Source: Candidatus Neomicrothrix sp. UBA7388 (GTDB lineage: Bacteria > Actinomycetota > Acidimicrobiia > Acidimicrobiales > Poriferisodalaceae). From it: a stretch of DNA of 9,029 nucleotides. The first letter of the stretch is position 1, and the number at the start of each line of letters is the position of its first letter. Shown in pieces: positions 1-6,628 of the stretch. Position numbers and translations under genes: made by a program. The stretch covers positions 1 through 9,029 of the forward strand of contig DKNM01000018.1 in the NCBI GenBank assembly GCA_002470695.1. The letters run 5' to 3'. The notes below the pieces were generated by a model. It ran no database searches. It had not been told where the DNA came from and was given only the letters and a program-made list of their open reading frames with translations.

Positions 1-771
1 ACGACCGAACCCACACCCACGACCAAGCCAACTCCGGGTGACTGCGCGGACCTAGCGAACAGCTACGTGCCGGTCGAAAACCCTGGGGTTCCGCCCTTCA
101 GCGGCACACTGTGGATCTCACCTGACATCATGAGTGCTTCCGACCCTACGTCGTTCATCGAACTCGAGTACAGCGGGCAAAAGGATCGGATGATGTTCGA
201 TCGGCGCACCGGCCAGTTTGGGACCGTGAACGCTCACATATTCGAGGCCCGCTACGGGACCTCGACGATGGTAGAGATCCAGGTCAACCCGGAGTTTGAT
301 GTCGCAAATGCAGAGCAGGAAGCGCTGTTCTACGCAACGGCGATAGGCAGGATGCCGGCATTCTTGTTCACCGACCTCGAGACCGTATGGATCCACGCCG
401 GAGATAAGCCTGCCGGTGGCGGCAACAACAACTTGCTCATCCACACAGGTTGGGGTCGCCAGCAATACGCTGACCAAGGATTCCTCGAAGAGCTGTTTCT
501 TCACGAGGGTGCGCACACATCGCTCGACTCGCGTCACGCGCGGGACCCGGACTGGAGGGCGGCCCAGCAGGCGGATGGCAACTTCCTCTCGATTTACGCT
601 CGAGATTACCCTGAGCAAGAAGACGTGGCCGAGTCGATCGGTCCGTGGTTAGCCGTGCGTTTCTTTCGCGACCGGATCGATTCGACGCTCGCCGAACAGA
701 TCGAGGCCACCATCCCGAACCGGCTGCACTACTTCGATTGCGCCGGGCTTACTCCGCACACGGTGCCCTAG
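1..771 (+). CDS. Putative secreted zinc metallopeptidase-like protein, 5'-truncated by the window edge
   Basis: The frame is open from base 1, so the GTG at 67 is probably internal and the true start lies upstream. The first visible residues are Thr/Pro-rich (TTEPTPTTKPTPGDC), like a linker after a signal peptide or lipoprotein anchor; that N-terminus is not visible. Numbering from the first codon, HEGAH spans residues 168-172 (bases 502-516), matching the HExxH zinc motif with Glu169 as general base. A downstream EDVAES segment (207-212) offers Glu211 or Glu207 as a third, gluzincin-type ligand. His179 is one residue too far for the metzincin HExxHxxGxxH pattern. Other distinctive segments are MFDRRTGQF, GGGNNNLLIHTG and TIPNRLHYFDC. 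Two Cys flank the domain (GDC near the linker, FDC near the C-terminus) and could form a disulfide outside the cell. G+C is about 60%, higher than the genes to the right. Peptidase activity and substrate are inferred from the motif only. Confidence 0.7.
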   Translation, partial: TTEPTPTTKPTPGDCADLANSYVPVENPGVPPFSGTLWISPDIMSASDPTSFIELEYSGQKDRMMFDRRTGQFGTVNAHIFEARYGTSTMVEIQVNPEFDVANAEQEALFYATAIGRMPAFLFTDLETVWIHAGDKPAGGGNNNLLIHTGWGRQQYADQGFLEELFLHEGAHTSLDSRHARDPDWRAAQQADGNFLSIYARDYPEQEDVAESIGPWLAVRFFRDRIDSTLAEQIEATIPNRLHYFDCAGLTPHTVP

Positions 772-834
772 GCGGCTGTGCTGGTTGCTCGTTCCTAGCG
801 AGCGAGAGGACAATCCCCGGACAAACACTTAGCT

Positions 835-863
835 GATCTTTCAATGGGTCAAAGCGAAAGATC
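835..863. other. Perfect 8-bp inverted repeat (stem-loop)
   Basis: GATCTTTC (835-842) pairs exactly with GAAAGATC (856-863) around a 13-base loop. It lies 64 bases after the stop codon of the upstream gene and no T-run follows, so it is a weak terminator candidate. It could equally be a protein-binding inverted repeat or an mRNA-end stabiliser. Confidence 0.45.
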
Positions 864-915
864 CTGCTGACACTAAAAGCATGCTTGCTAGGCCGCATCC
901 AGGCGAGCGATCATG

Positions 916-936
916 GAGTCACGCAAGAAGTGACTC
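916..936. other. Perfect 7-bp inverted repeat (stem-loop)
   Basis: GAGTCAC (916-922) pairs exactly with GTGACTC (930-936) around the 7-base loop GCAAGAA. It lies 23 bases beyond the 3' end of the tRNA remnant on that gene's reading strand, where a tRNA terminator or an integrase arm site could sit. There is no clear T-tract on either side, so the function is not assigned. Confidence 0.4.
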
Positions 937-959
937 GATCTATTTACTCACTCGAAGTG

Positions 960-1011
960 TGGGCGCTACAGGACTCGAACCTGTGACCCCCTCCTTGTAA
1001 GATAAGAGCTC
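960..1011 (-). pseudogene. 3' part of tRNA-Val (anticodon TAC); candidate attachment-site remnant
   Basis: On the minus strand these bases read as the 3' two-thirds of a tRNA. There is GAGC of the D stem (1008-1011), the anticodon loop CTTACAA (995-1001) with anticodon TAC for Val, a 5-base variable loop, and a perfect T arm (ACAGG, loop TTCGAGT, CCTGT). The 3' acceptor strand AGCGCCC and discriminator A at 960 follow. CCA is not encoded. The matching 5' acceptor strand GGGCGCT is absent where expected; that DNA is the end of the carbamate kinase gene. The anticodon stem is poor (CTTAT against GGAGG), as if two tRNA halves had been joined near the anticodon loop. It cannot be a working tRNA as it stands. 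A 3' tRNA fragment is the usual scar of tRNA-targeted integration. Confidence 0.75.
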
Positions 1012-1022
1012 TTTGCCTGCTA

Positions 1023-1919
1023 TCAGGAAGTGATCTGCGTGCCTGCTCTGCCATTTACTACGTCGGTCAAATGAGTCAAGGCCCCGATTGCCGCAGTCCC
1101 ACCCGTAGCATCGACAAATTGCAGAACTGCTTGGACCTTAGGGGCCATTGATCCAGCTGGAAATTGGCCTTTTTCTAAGAGCGTTCTTAGTTCATCGCTT
1201 CTGATGTTCTTAACTAGTTTTTCCTCTTTAGTTCCGAAGTTAGTTTTAATTCCTTCGACATCTGTCACTATGACCATTCGACGAGCTCCTGTTCGTTCAG
1301 CTAGCAATGCTGTACACAAGTCCTTGTCAATAACTGCTTCGACTCCAGTGACGGTGCCGGCTTTCTTGACCATGGGGATGCCACCACCGCCGCAAGCTAC
1401 GACTACAACTCCCAAATCTAAGAGCGATTCGATGACTGATAGGTCGAGTATTTCGAGAGGAGAAGGGGAGGAAACCAGTCGGTGGGTCCCATCACTGCGT
1501 GGTCGCCCGATTGGTTTTGCGGGTGATTTGAAACTTGGATCGTTTGGATTTACCTCTACCCGTGTGATGATGCTCGCCACAGCGCGTGAAATGGCTCGAC
1601 GTTGGAGTTCAAGCTCAATTTCGGTTACTAAAGTGAAACCGATAGTTGCCTGAGTTTGGGCGACGCACCAATCAAGCGGCATTGCGGGGACGACATTGGC
1701 AGATAGTTCGTTCTTAAGGAGTAGGTTGCCAACTTGCGGCCCGTTCCCGTGTGTAATGAGAGGTTCATAGCCAGCTGAGATCAGATCAGCAACGCTTTTG
1801 GCAGCAAGTGCCATGTTGGCAGTCTGTTCCTCTGCTGTGTATTCACCGCCACTTGGGGCGATGGCGTTCCCACCTAGTGCAACCACGACTCGTTGATGAG
1901 ATTCATTGTTAGCGTTCAC
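1023..1919 (-). CDS. arcC: Carbamate kinase
   Basis: Catalyses carbamoyl phosphate + ADP to carbamate + ATP in the cytoplasm, here most likely in the ATP-forming direction. The 298 residues are close to the usual family length of about 300-315. Amino-acid-kinase-fold motifs appear in order: VVVALGGNAI (11-20, phosphate-binding), THGNGPQVG (56-64), ACGGGGIP, IDKDL, VTDVEGIKTNF, FPAGSMAPK and the C-terminal DVVNGRAGTQI. The start is GTG at 1917-1919, with only a weak ribosome site. Any further upstream start would run into the divergent promoter. It is transcribed away from the hydroxylase operon over a 43-bp shared promoter region, and its stop lies 11 bases from the tRNA remnant. There is no arginine deiminase or ornithine carbamoyltransferase beside it. 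With FdrA and DUF2877 genes nearby, a role like the E. coli allantoin-pathway carbamate kinase fits better than arginine fermentation. Confidence 0.95.
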   Translation of the reverse strand: MNANNESHQRVVVALGGNAIAPSGGEYTAEEQTANMALAAKSVADLISAGYEPLITHGNGPQVGNLLLKNELSANVVPAMPLDWCVAQTQATIGFTLVTEIELELQRRAISRAVASIITRVEVNPNDPSFKSPAKPIGRPRSDGTHRLVSSPSPLEILDLSVIESLLDLGVVVVACGGGGIPMVKKAGTVTGVEAVIDKDLCTALLAERTGARRMVIVTDVEGIKTNFGTKEEKLVKNIRSDELRTLLEKGQFPAGSMAPKVQAVLQFVDATGGTAAIGALTHLTDVVNGRAGTQITS

Positions 1920-1946
1920 TCGCCTACACCAAGTATCTCGCTTCGC

Positions 1947-1955
1947 TTATATAAT
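1947..1955 (+). promoter_or_regulatory. Divergent promoter: consensus -10 TATAAT placed for a leaderless transcript
   Basis: TATAAT at 1950-1955 is a perfect -10 element. Seven bases then separate it from the A of the ATG at 1963, so transcription should begin at or next to the start codon. No Shine-Dalgarno sequence lies before that ATG, which agrees with a leaderless mRNA. No good -35 is visible. The core TTATATAA (1947-1954) is a palindrome, so it could also serve the minus-strand carbamate kinase; TAGATT (1953-1958) and GATACT (1932-1937) read on that strand are further candidates. Confidence 0.55.
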
Positions 1956-1962
1956 CTACTCT

Positions 1963-2784
1963 ATGCCGACGCTCGCAGTTACCGGAGCCCCAGGTAAAAC
2001 CGGTCAGGCCATAATAAATGCTTGCGGTCACGCGTGGGATATTCGGGCATTGGCGCGAAACGCACCGCAGGCGGAGGCCTTAGAAGTGGCGGGCTGCGAA
2101 GTTGTTGTGGGCGACATGACTGAAGATTCGATACTGGGTCAATTGTTGGAAGGAGCGCATTCCGCGTATCACATTTGTCCCAATTTTCATGAAGGAGAAG
2201 TCGAGATTGGCGCGGCGGTAGCTGCCCAGGCGGGAGGGCTAGAGCATCTCGTTTATCACTCGGTGTTGCATCCCCAGACACAAAAAATGCCACATCACTG
2301 GAGGAAGCTACTAGTAGAAGAACTATTGCTAGAAGCAATGCCTCTCAAAGTCACATTTATGAGGTCAGCACCCTATATCCAAAATCTGAAGCCCTATATC
2401 GAGTCCGCGTTAAGGGATGGGGAACTCGTGCTGCCGTATTCAGTGCACGCACGAACGGCAATGGTTGACCTTGAAGATGTAGGGCGAGCAGCGAAAGCAG
2501 TTCTTGGCGGAGAGGTAGCAGCTGGTTCTGGTTGGGACCTTTGCGGGGTTGGGTCAATCAGTCACCATGAGATCGCCGAGTTGTTGACGTCCTTAACAGG
2601 AAACGTAGTCAAAGCTCACGAGAGACCCGCTCCAGCCGATACTCCCAATGAGATTCAGATGATGTTCGACTATATGGACCAGTATGGTTTGCAAGGCTCC
2701 ACGGCACAGCTTGGCGCTTTAGTGGGAGAACTGACCCCGATCGAAACGACCGTACAAAGATTAATCGACGAAATTGAAGGTTGA
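1963..2784 (+). CDS. NmrA-like NAD(P)-binding protein (atypical short-chain dehydrogenase family)
   Basis: The protein has 273 residues. It opens with a beta strand and the dinucleotide-binding motif TGAPGKTG (7-14; GxxGxxG), typical of NmrA/HSCARG-type Rossmann proteins, which either reduce small substrates or sense the NADP(H) state. ARNAPQAEALE and EVVVGDM follow the usual second and third strand pattern. No clear YxxxK catalytic pair of classical short-chain dehydrogenases is seen. ATG 1963 is chosen because an in-frame start at 1906 would overlap the divergent carbamate kinase start and because the TATAAT box fits 1963. It is the first gene of the hydroxylase operon, ending 5 bases before the FAD subunit. 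It might reduce a pathway intermediate or help the hydroxylase; the specific role is unknown. Confidence 0.8.
   Translation: MPTLAVTGAPGKTGQAIINACGHAWDIRALARNAPQAEALEVAGCEVVVGDMTEDSILGQLLEGAHSAYHICPNFHEGEVEIGAAVAAQAGGLEHLVYHSVLHPQTQKMPHHWRKLLVEELLLEAMPLKVTFMRSAPYIQNLKPYIESALRDGELVLPYSVHARTAMVDLEDVGRAAKAVLGGEVAAGSGWDLCGVGSISHHEIAELLTSLTGNVVKAHERPAPADTPNEIQMMFDYMDQYGLQGSTAQLGALVGELTPIETTVQRLIDEIEG
2776..2780 (+). promoter_or_regulatory. Shine-Dalgarno site setting the FAD-subunit start
   Basis: GAAGG ends 9 bases before the GTG at 2790, a normal distance. It directly abuts the alternative in-frame TTG at 2781, which makes TTG unlikely. It lies inside the last codons of the NmrA-like gene. Confidence 0.5.
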
Positions 2785-2789
2785 GAGTT

Positions 2790-3638
2790 GTGAAGCCATC
2801 GCCGTTTAATTACTACTGTCCAGCTTCGGTCGATGAGGCGGTCCAACTCCTCTCTGACCTGGAAGATGCCAAAATACTTGCAGGTGGTCAGAGCCTTATA
2901 CCCCTCATGAATTTTCGCTTAGCGGCTCCCGAGCATTTAATAGATATTTCTGGTCTAGCTGAACTCAGTGAAATCAAAGTTGATCCCGACGAAGTTGAAA
3001 TTGGGGCTTCTGTTACTCACAGCCAAGTACTGCAGAGTGAACAAATTGGGTCTGAGTTACCGCTACTTTGGGAAGCCGAAAAGCTGGTCGCTCATGAAGT
3101 GATTCGAAATCGAGGGACCCTGTGTGGTTCTCTAGCTCATGCTGATCCTGCGGGAGAGATGACAGCTGTACTGAGCGTCCTCCGCGGAAAGGTCCAGACA
3201 GCTTCGGTATCTGGAGGCCGAACTATTCAAGCCATGGATTTATTTGAAGGTCCGCTGCAATCATCGCTAAGAGACGATGAGCTCATCGTCTCTGCAACTT
3301 TCCCGACACTAGGCCCCAACGCGGTCAGCTCGTTTCGCGAAGTCGCGAGGAGACATGGCGATTATGCCGTGGCTGGCGCAGTGAGTGTCGTCGAATACGA
3401 CGACAACAGTCTGGTTTGCTCTGCACAAGCAGCTTTTCTTTCCGTTGGTCCCGTACCAACTCTAATTAGTCTCGATGATTTGCTGGTCGGTCACAGAATT
3501 GAAGATGTTGGATACACCGAGATCTACAATTTCTTAAGTTCTCAGTTAGACCCCCATGGCGATCTTCAAACATCCGCCGATTATCGACGTCACCTAGCTG
3601 CTGAGATGGGTTGGGCGTCGTTGGAAGCGTGCACATGA
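2790..3638 (+). CDS. FAD-binding (medium) subunit of a xanthine dehydrogenase-family molybdenum hydroxylase
   Basis: This subunit carries FAD and passes electrons from the [2Fe-2S] subunit to the final acceptor. At 282 residues it has the normal length for CoxM/XdhB-type subunits. The two FAD motifs are clear: AGGQSLIPLMNFRLA (31-45), and RNRGTLCGSLAHADPAGE (106-123), which matches the family TxGGSxAHADP loop with Cys112 in place of the first Gly. The N-terminus (KPSPFNYYCPASVDEAVQLL) is the usual opening of the family. GTG 2790 is preferred for its ribosome site. It follows the NmrA-like gene by 5 bases and its stop overlaps the next ATG by 4 bases (ATGA), so the subunits are translationally coupled. 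The order FAD, Fe-S, Mo is that of coxMSL-type operons. Substrate cannot be told from this subunit. Confidence 0.93.
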   Translation: MKPSPFNYYCPASVDEAVQLLSDLEDAKILAGGQSLIPLMNFRLAAPEHLIDISGLAELSEIKVDPDEVEIGASVTHSQVLQSEQIGSELPLLWEAEKLVAHEVIRNRGTLCGSLAHADPAGEMTAVLSVLRGKVQTASVSGGRTIQAMDLFEGPLQSSLRDDELIVSATFPTLGPNAVSSFREVARRHGDYAVAGAVSVVEYDDNSLVCSAQAAFLSVGPVPTLISLDDLLVGHRIEDVGYTEIYNFLSSQLDPHGDLQTSADYRRHLAAEMGWASLEACT

Positions 3639-4129
3639 ACGCTGAAGAATCATACGAAATCAGGTTGAAAGTCAACGGTCGAACGCAGCACGTAACTGCC
3701 CCGGCGCGAAGGCTCTTATCAGATGCACTGCGAGGTGAATTGGGTTTAACCGGGACACATGTCGGATGTGAGCACGGTGTTTGCGGTTGTTGCACGGTGC
3801 TCGTCGACGGTGCCCCAGTTCGTTCTTGTCTCACCTTTGCTGTTGCTGTCCAAGATAAGGACATTCGAACAGTCGAAGGTTTAGCCGCTGGTGATGGGGA
3901 ACTACATCCTGTGCAGGAAGCCTTCAAAGAGTGTCATGGTCTGCAATGTGGGTTCTGCACACCAGGATTCCTCATGACGGCATGTGCGTTGATAGAGCAA
4001 AATAATGACCCGACTGAACAAGAAATTACCGAAGCCATCGCAGGTAATTTATGTCGATGCACCGGCTACCAAAACATACGCGCCGCAGTCAGGCGTGCTG
4101 CCGAGATCACCAGGTCGGATAAAAGATGA
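3635..4129 (+). CDS. [2Fe-2S] (small) subunit of the molybdenum hydroxylase
   Basis: The 164-residue protein is the electron-transfer subunit with two [2Fe-2S] clusters. The N-terminal plant-ferredoxin-type domain has Cys45, Cys50, Cys53 and Cys65 (GCEHGVCGCC then SC). The C-terminal four-helix domain has Cys105 and Cys108 (CGFC) and Cys140 and Cys142 (NLCRCTGY). All eight expected ligands are present and length is normal (about 150-170). ATG 3635 is chosen because it overlaps the preceding stop as ATGA and has GGAAG 8 bases upstream; an in-frame TTG at 3611 has less support. Its own stop overlaps the next ATG by 4 bases. It should form a heterotrimer, or dimer of trimers, with its neighbours in the cytoplasm. 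Confidence 0.95.
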   Translation: MNAEESYEIRLKVNGRTQHVTAPARRLLSDALRGELGLTGTHVGCEHGVCGCCTVLVDGAPVRSCLTFAVAVQDKDIRTVEGLAAGDGELHPVQEAFKECHGLQCGFCTPGFLMTACALIEQNNDPTEQEITEAIAGNLCRCTGYQNIRAAVRRAAEITRSDKR

Positions 4130-6504
4130 CGCCACAGAATTTTGGGCGAGCGATCCGCAGAACAGAAGATGACCGGCTTGTTACAGGCCGTGGTTCCTTT
4201 ACAGATGACGCGGGGTCAACTGGTCTCTCTTTGACCATGATTAGGTCGCCTTACGCTAATGCGCGAATACTTTCTATTGATGTTTCAGAAGCATTGGAAG
4301 TTGAAGGTGTTCAGGCGGTTCTTACCTATAGTGACTTGCCTGGCCGTCTCGTCGAACCGCTGCCGCTCCTCATCCCACATCCGTCTTTAGTAGCGCCCAG
4401 AACGCAATACATTCTCGCGAACGAGCATGTTCGTTACGTCGGTCAGGCAATAGTCGCGATCTTTGCGACAGATCGCTACGTCGGGGAAGACGCAGCGGAG
4501 CGAGTGATTATCGAATACGAGCCGGGGGAGGCAGTGGTTGGAATCGACGCAGCTCTTGGCCCCCATTTGGTCCACGAAGATGTTCCCGGCAACGTAGCGG
4601 CCGATCACAGTGAACATGTTGGGGACGTTGACACGGCGTTAGCTAACGCTTCCCATGTGCTTGAGCTAGAACTGAACATGGAACGAAGCATGGGGAGTTC
4701 TTTGGAAGGTAGAGCAAGTCACGCGACTTGGGATCGGCATAGTCGAAAGCTACGCATTCAAAACGCCACTCAGACTCCAACAAGTGTCCGCTTCGCTGTA
4801 GCGAATATTCTCGAGATTCCTGACGAACAAGTCGAGGTGTTTGCGATTGATGTTGGAGGTGGCTTTGGTACAAAAGTGATTCATCCTTGGCCCGAAGACA
4901 TCCTTACCGCCTGGGGAGCGATCGAATATGATTGTCCGGTCAAATTCACAGAAGATCGTGTTGAACACTTCATTTCCTCATCGCATGAAAGAGCCCAGCG
5001 ACATCAGATCAAGGTTGGATTTGATGAAGAAGGGCGAATTCTCGGCTTAGACGTGGACTTCATCCACGACAACGGTGCTTATACCCCTTATGGAATGATC
5101 GCTCCGTTGATTACCGCGACGCAGCTGCCAGGTCCTTACAAGCTTCCGAATTATCGAGTCCGCTTCAGAAGTGTGTATACAAACACGGTGCAGGTAACCC
5201 CCTACCGCGGAGCAGCCCGCCCGCATGCTGTTTTCTCTATGGAACGAACTATCGACCGGATAGCGGCGTTTCTAGAAATTGATCGGGCGGAAGTAAGGAG
5301 ACGTAACTTCATCCAACCGGACGAATTTCCCTATGACTTAGGCATGATCTTTCAAGACGGCCGTCCGGCGATTTACGACTCAGGCAATTATCCGGAACTT
5401 TTGGAAAAAGTTTTGTCAATGATTGAGTGGGATGATTTCCCTGAGCGACGCTCCCAAGCAACACCAGGAAGACGTCGTGGTATTGGAGTGGCGTGTTATG
5501 TCGAGGGTACCGGTCTCGGTCCCTACGAAGGTGGCCATGTCCGGGTAGAGACCGGGGGAAAGGTCCAGGTATCGACGGGCCTGGCTTCGAGTGGTCAAGG
5601 GCATCACACCGTATTCGCCCAAATTGTGGCTGATGAATTGGGTGTTCCGTTTGAAGACGTCGAAGTGGTTACAGGAGATACACGGCGTTTTCAATATGCG
5701 GTAGGCACCTTTGCTTCACGAGCCGCTGTGACGAGTGGAAATGCCGTGGCAGAGGCCGCCCGATTGGTCAAAGAGAAAGCCATTTCGATAGCGGCAGATG
5801 CACTTGAAGCGAACCCCGACGATCTTGAGATTGTTGATGCGCAGGTCCAAGTAAAAGGAACCACAGCCCGTGGAATACCCTTGGCTCAAGTCGCAGTATT
5901 GGCGAACCCTCTTCGCTACTCGTTTAGTGAAGCGGCCCGAGCGGCCACCCAGTTTGCAGGAGCAGGTGACTTAGATGAACCACCCGTTAAGCCTGGAGAA
6001 GATCCCGGTCTTGAAGCCACGGGATGGTACTCACCGGTCCGCGCGACCTTTGCAAGCGGGGCTCATGCAGTAGAAGTTGAAGTAGATGCCGCGACCTCAG
6101 AAGTAGAGATCCTTCGCTACTGCGTAGTGCATGACTGTGGGCGCTTGATTAACCCAATGATTGTCGAAGGACAAATTCATGGTGGAGTTGCTCAAGGGAT
6201 AGCCGGAGCTCTATATGAAAAGATGGCCTACGACGAAGACGGAAATCTTCAGAACGCGTCGTTCATGGATTTCCTGATGCCCTATTGCACTGAGATTCCC
6301 GAGGTCGAAATCGATCATCTGGAGACTCTCAGCCCATTAAATCCGTTAGGAATAAAAGGTGCGGGAGAGGCTGGTGTAATTCCCGTCTCAGCAGCTATAG
6401 CTGCCGCTGTTGAAGATGCTGAAGGTTTTCAAATCAACCACATGCCTTTGTTCCCTTCGGAACTGCATGAAATGCGGGCAATTGGTGTTGATGAACCCAA
6501 TTAA
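4126..6504 (+). CDS. Molybdopterin-binding (large) subunit of a xanthine dehydrogenase-family hydroxylase; not a true CO dehydrogenase
   Basis: The 792-residue catalytic subunit is of usual length (about 750-800). It should hydroxylate a carbon of its substrate using water at a molybdenum cofactor. The N-terminal region (GRAIRRTEDDRLVTGRG) is typical of the CoxL/aldehyde oxidase family. Cofactor motifs are DVGGGFGTK (242-250), SGQGHHT (489-495) and the C-terminal KGAGEAG (744-750), with Glu748 as the catalytic base. The loop at 359-365 reads PYRGAAR. In genuine CO dehydrogenase this is AYRCSFR, whose Cys binds copper. Gly362 here excludes form I CO dehydrogenase and points to an organic substrate. 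ATG 4126 overlaps the preceding stop by 4 bases. Ring-opening amidohydrolase and carbamoyl-handling genes downstream suggest an N-heterocycle substrate such as a pyrimidine or purine, but this is context only. Confidence 0.93.
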   Translation: MTPQNFGRAIRRTEDDRLVTGRGSFTDDAGSTGLSLTMIRSPYANARILSIDVSEALEVEGVQAVLTYSDLPGRLVEPLPLLIPHPSLVAPRTQYILANEHVRYVGQAIVAIFATDRYVGEDAAERVIIEYEPGEAVVGIDAALGPHLVHEDVPGNVAADHSEHVGDVDTALANASHVLELELNMERSMGSSLEGRASHATWDRHSRKLRIQNATQTPTSVRFAVANILEIPDEQVEVFAIDVGGGFGTKVIHPWPEDILTAWGAIEYDCPVKFTEDRVEHFISSSHERAQRHQIKVGFDEEGRILGLDVDFIHDNGAYTPYGMIAPLITATQLPGPYKLPNYRVRFRSVYTNTVQVTPYRGAARPHAVFSMERTIDRIAAFLEIDRAEVRRRNFIQPDEFPYDLGMIFQDGRPAIYDSGNYPELLEKVLSMIEWDDFPERRSQATPGRRRGIGVACYVEGTGLGPYEGGHVRVETGGKVQVSTGLASSGQGHHTVFAQIVADELGVPFEDVEVVTGDTRRFQYAVGTFASRAAVTSGNAVAEAARLVKEKAISIAADALEANPDDLEIVDAQVQVKGTTARGIPLAQVAVLANPLRYSFSEAARAATQFAGAGDLDEPPVKPGEDPGLEATGWYSPVRATFASGAHAVEVEVDAATSEVEILRYCVVHDCGRLINPMIVEGQIHGGVAQGIAGALYEKMAYDEDGNLQNASFMDFLMPYCTEIPEVEIDHLETLSPLNPLGIKGAGEAGVIPVSAAIAAAVEDAEGFQINHMPLFPSELHEMRAIGVDEPN

Positions 6505-6549
6505 GTGACTCTGACTTCGACACTTGAAATCTGAAAACTCAGGCGCATC

Positions 6550-6579
6550 GGTACTTGCTCATATGGTACTTGCTCATAT
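6550..6579 (+). repeat. Perfect 15-bp tandem duplication upstream of the amidohydrolase gene
   Basis: GGTACTTGCTCATAT occurs twice head to tail, at 6550-6564 and 6565-6579, with no mismatch. It lies in the 124-bp gap between the Mo subunit and the amidohydrolase and overlaps a candidate promoter. It may be a direct-repeat operator or a recent slippage duplication. Confidence 0.8.
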
Positions 6580-6584
6580 TAAGA
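6555..6584 (+). promoter_or_regulatory. Candidate promoter for the amidohydrolase-DUF2877-fdrA operon
   Basis: TTGCTC (6555-6560) as a -35 and TAAGAT (6579-6584) as a -10 are 18 bases apart, with the -35 inside the first repeat copy and the -10 at the end of the second. Transcription would start near 6591, about 38 bases before the ATG. The match is moderate and the Mo-subunit transcript may also read through, since no terminator is visible after 6504. Confidence 0.3.
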
Positions 6585-6628
6585 TGCCGGATGGGAGGGA
6601 GATCTAATTTGAGAGGGACTTACCTGGC

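Larger units (their letters stand above)
772..959. other. Intergenic region without a protein gene, holding two hairpins
   Basis: No convincing coding sequence lies between the metallopeptidase-like gene and the tRNA remnant. Sampled G+C (781-960) is 51%, already down from 60% in the gene to the left. The visible structure is two perfect inverted repeats (835-863 and 916-936) and a weaker one near 787-803 (GCTCG/CGAGC). No integrase or transposase fragment is recognisable. Confidence 0.6.

Noticed and set aside
118..618. 166-residue minus-strand reading frame inside the metallopeptidase-like gene
   Set aside because: The plus-strand frame has the HEGAH motif and coherent protein composition; the minus frame shows no motif.
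960..1034. A complete functional tRNA-Val gene
   Set aside because: No GGGCGCT strand exists to pair with AGCGCCC, the D arm is shrunken and the anticodon stem is mismatched.
1204..1653. 149-residue plus-strand reading frame antisense to arcC
   Set aside because: It is a shadow of a well-conserved carbamate kinase, with low-complexity Ser/Thr-rich content and no recognisable motif.
1906..1962. In-frame upstream ATG at 1906 for the NmrA-like gene, adding 19 residues
   Set aside because: It overlaps the start of the divergent carbamate kinase, and the added residues precede a normal NmrA N-terminus; the TATAAT box fits 1963.
3611..3634. TTG 3611 as start of the Fe-S subunit
   Set aside because: ATG 3635 forms an ATGA overlap with the previous stop, has a ribosome site and gives the usual family N-terminus.
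6505..6549. Rho-independent terminator after the Mo subunit
   Set aside because: Only a 4-bp stem (CTGA/TCAG) with no T-run could be found.
6550..6579. CRISPR-like repeat
   Set aside because: Only two directly abutting 15-bp copies with no spacers; a simple tandem duplication.
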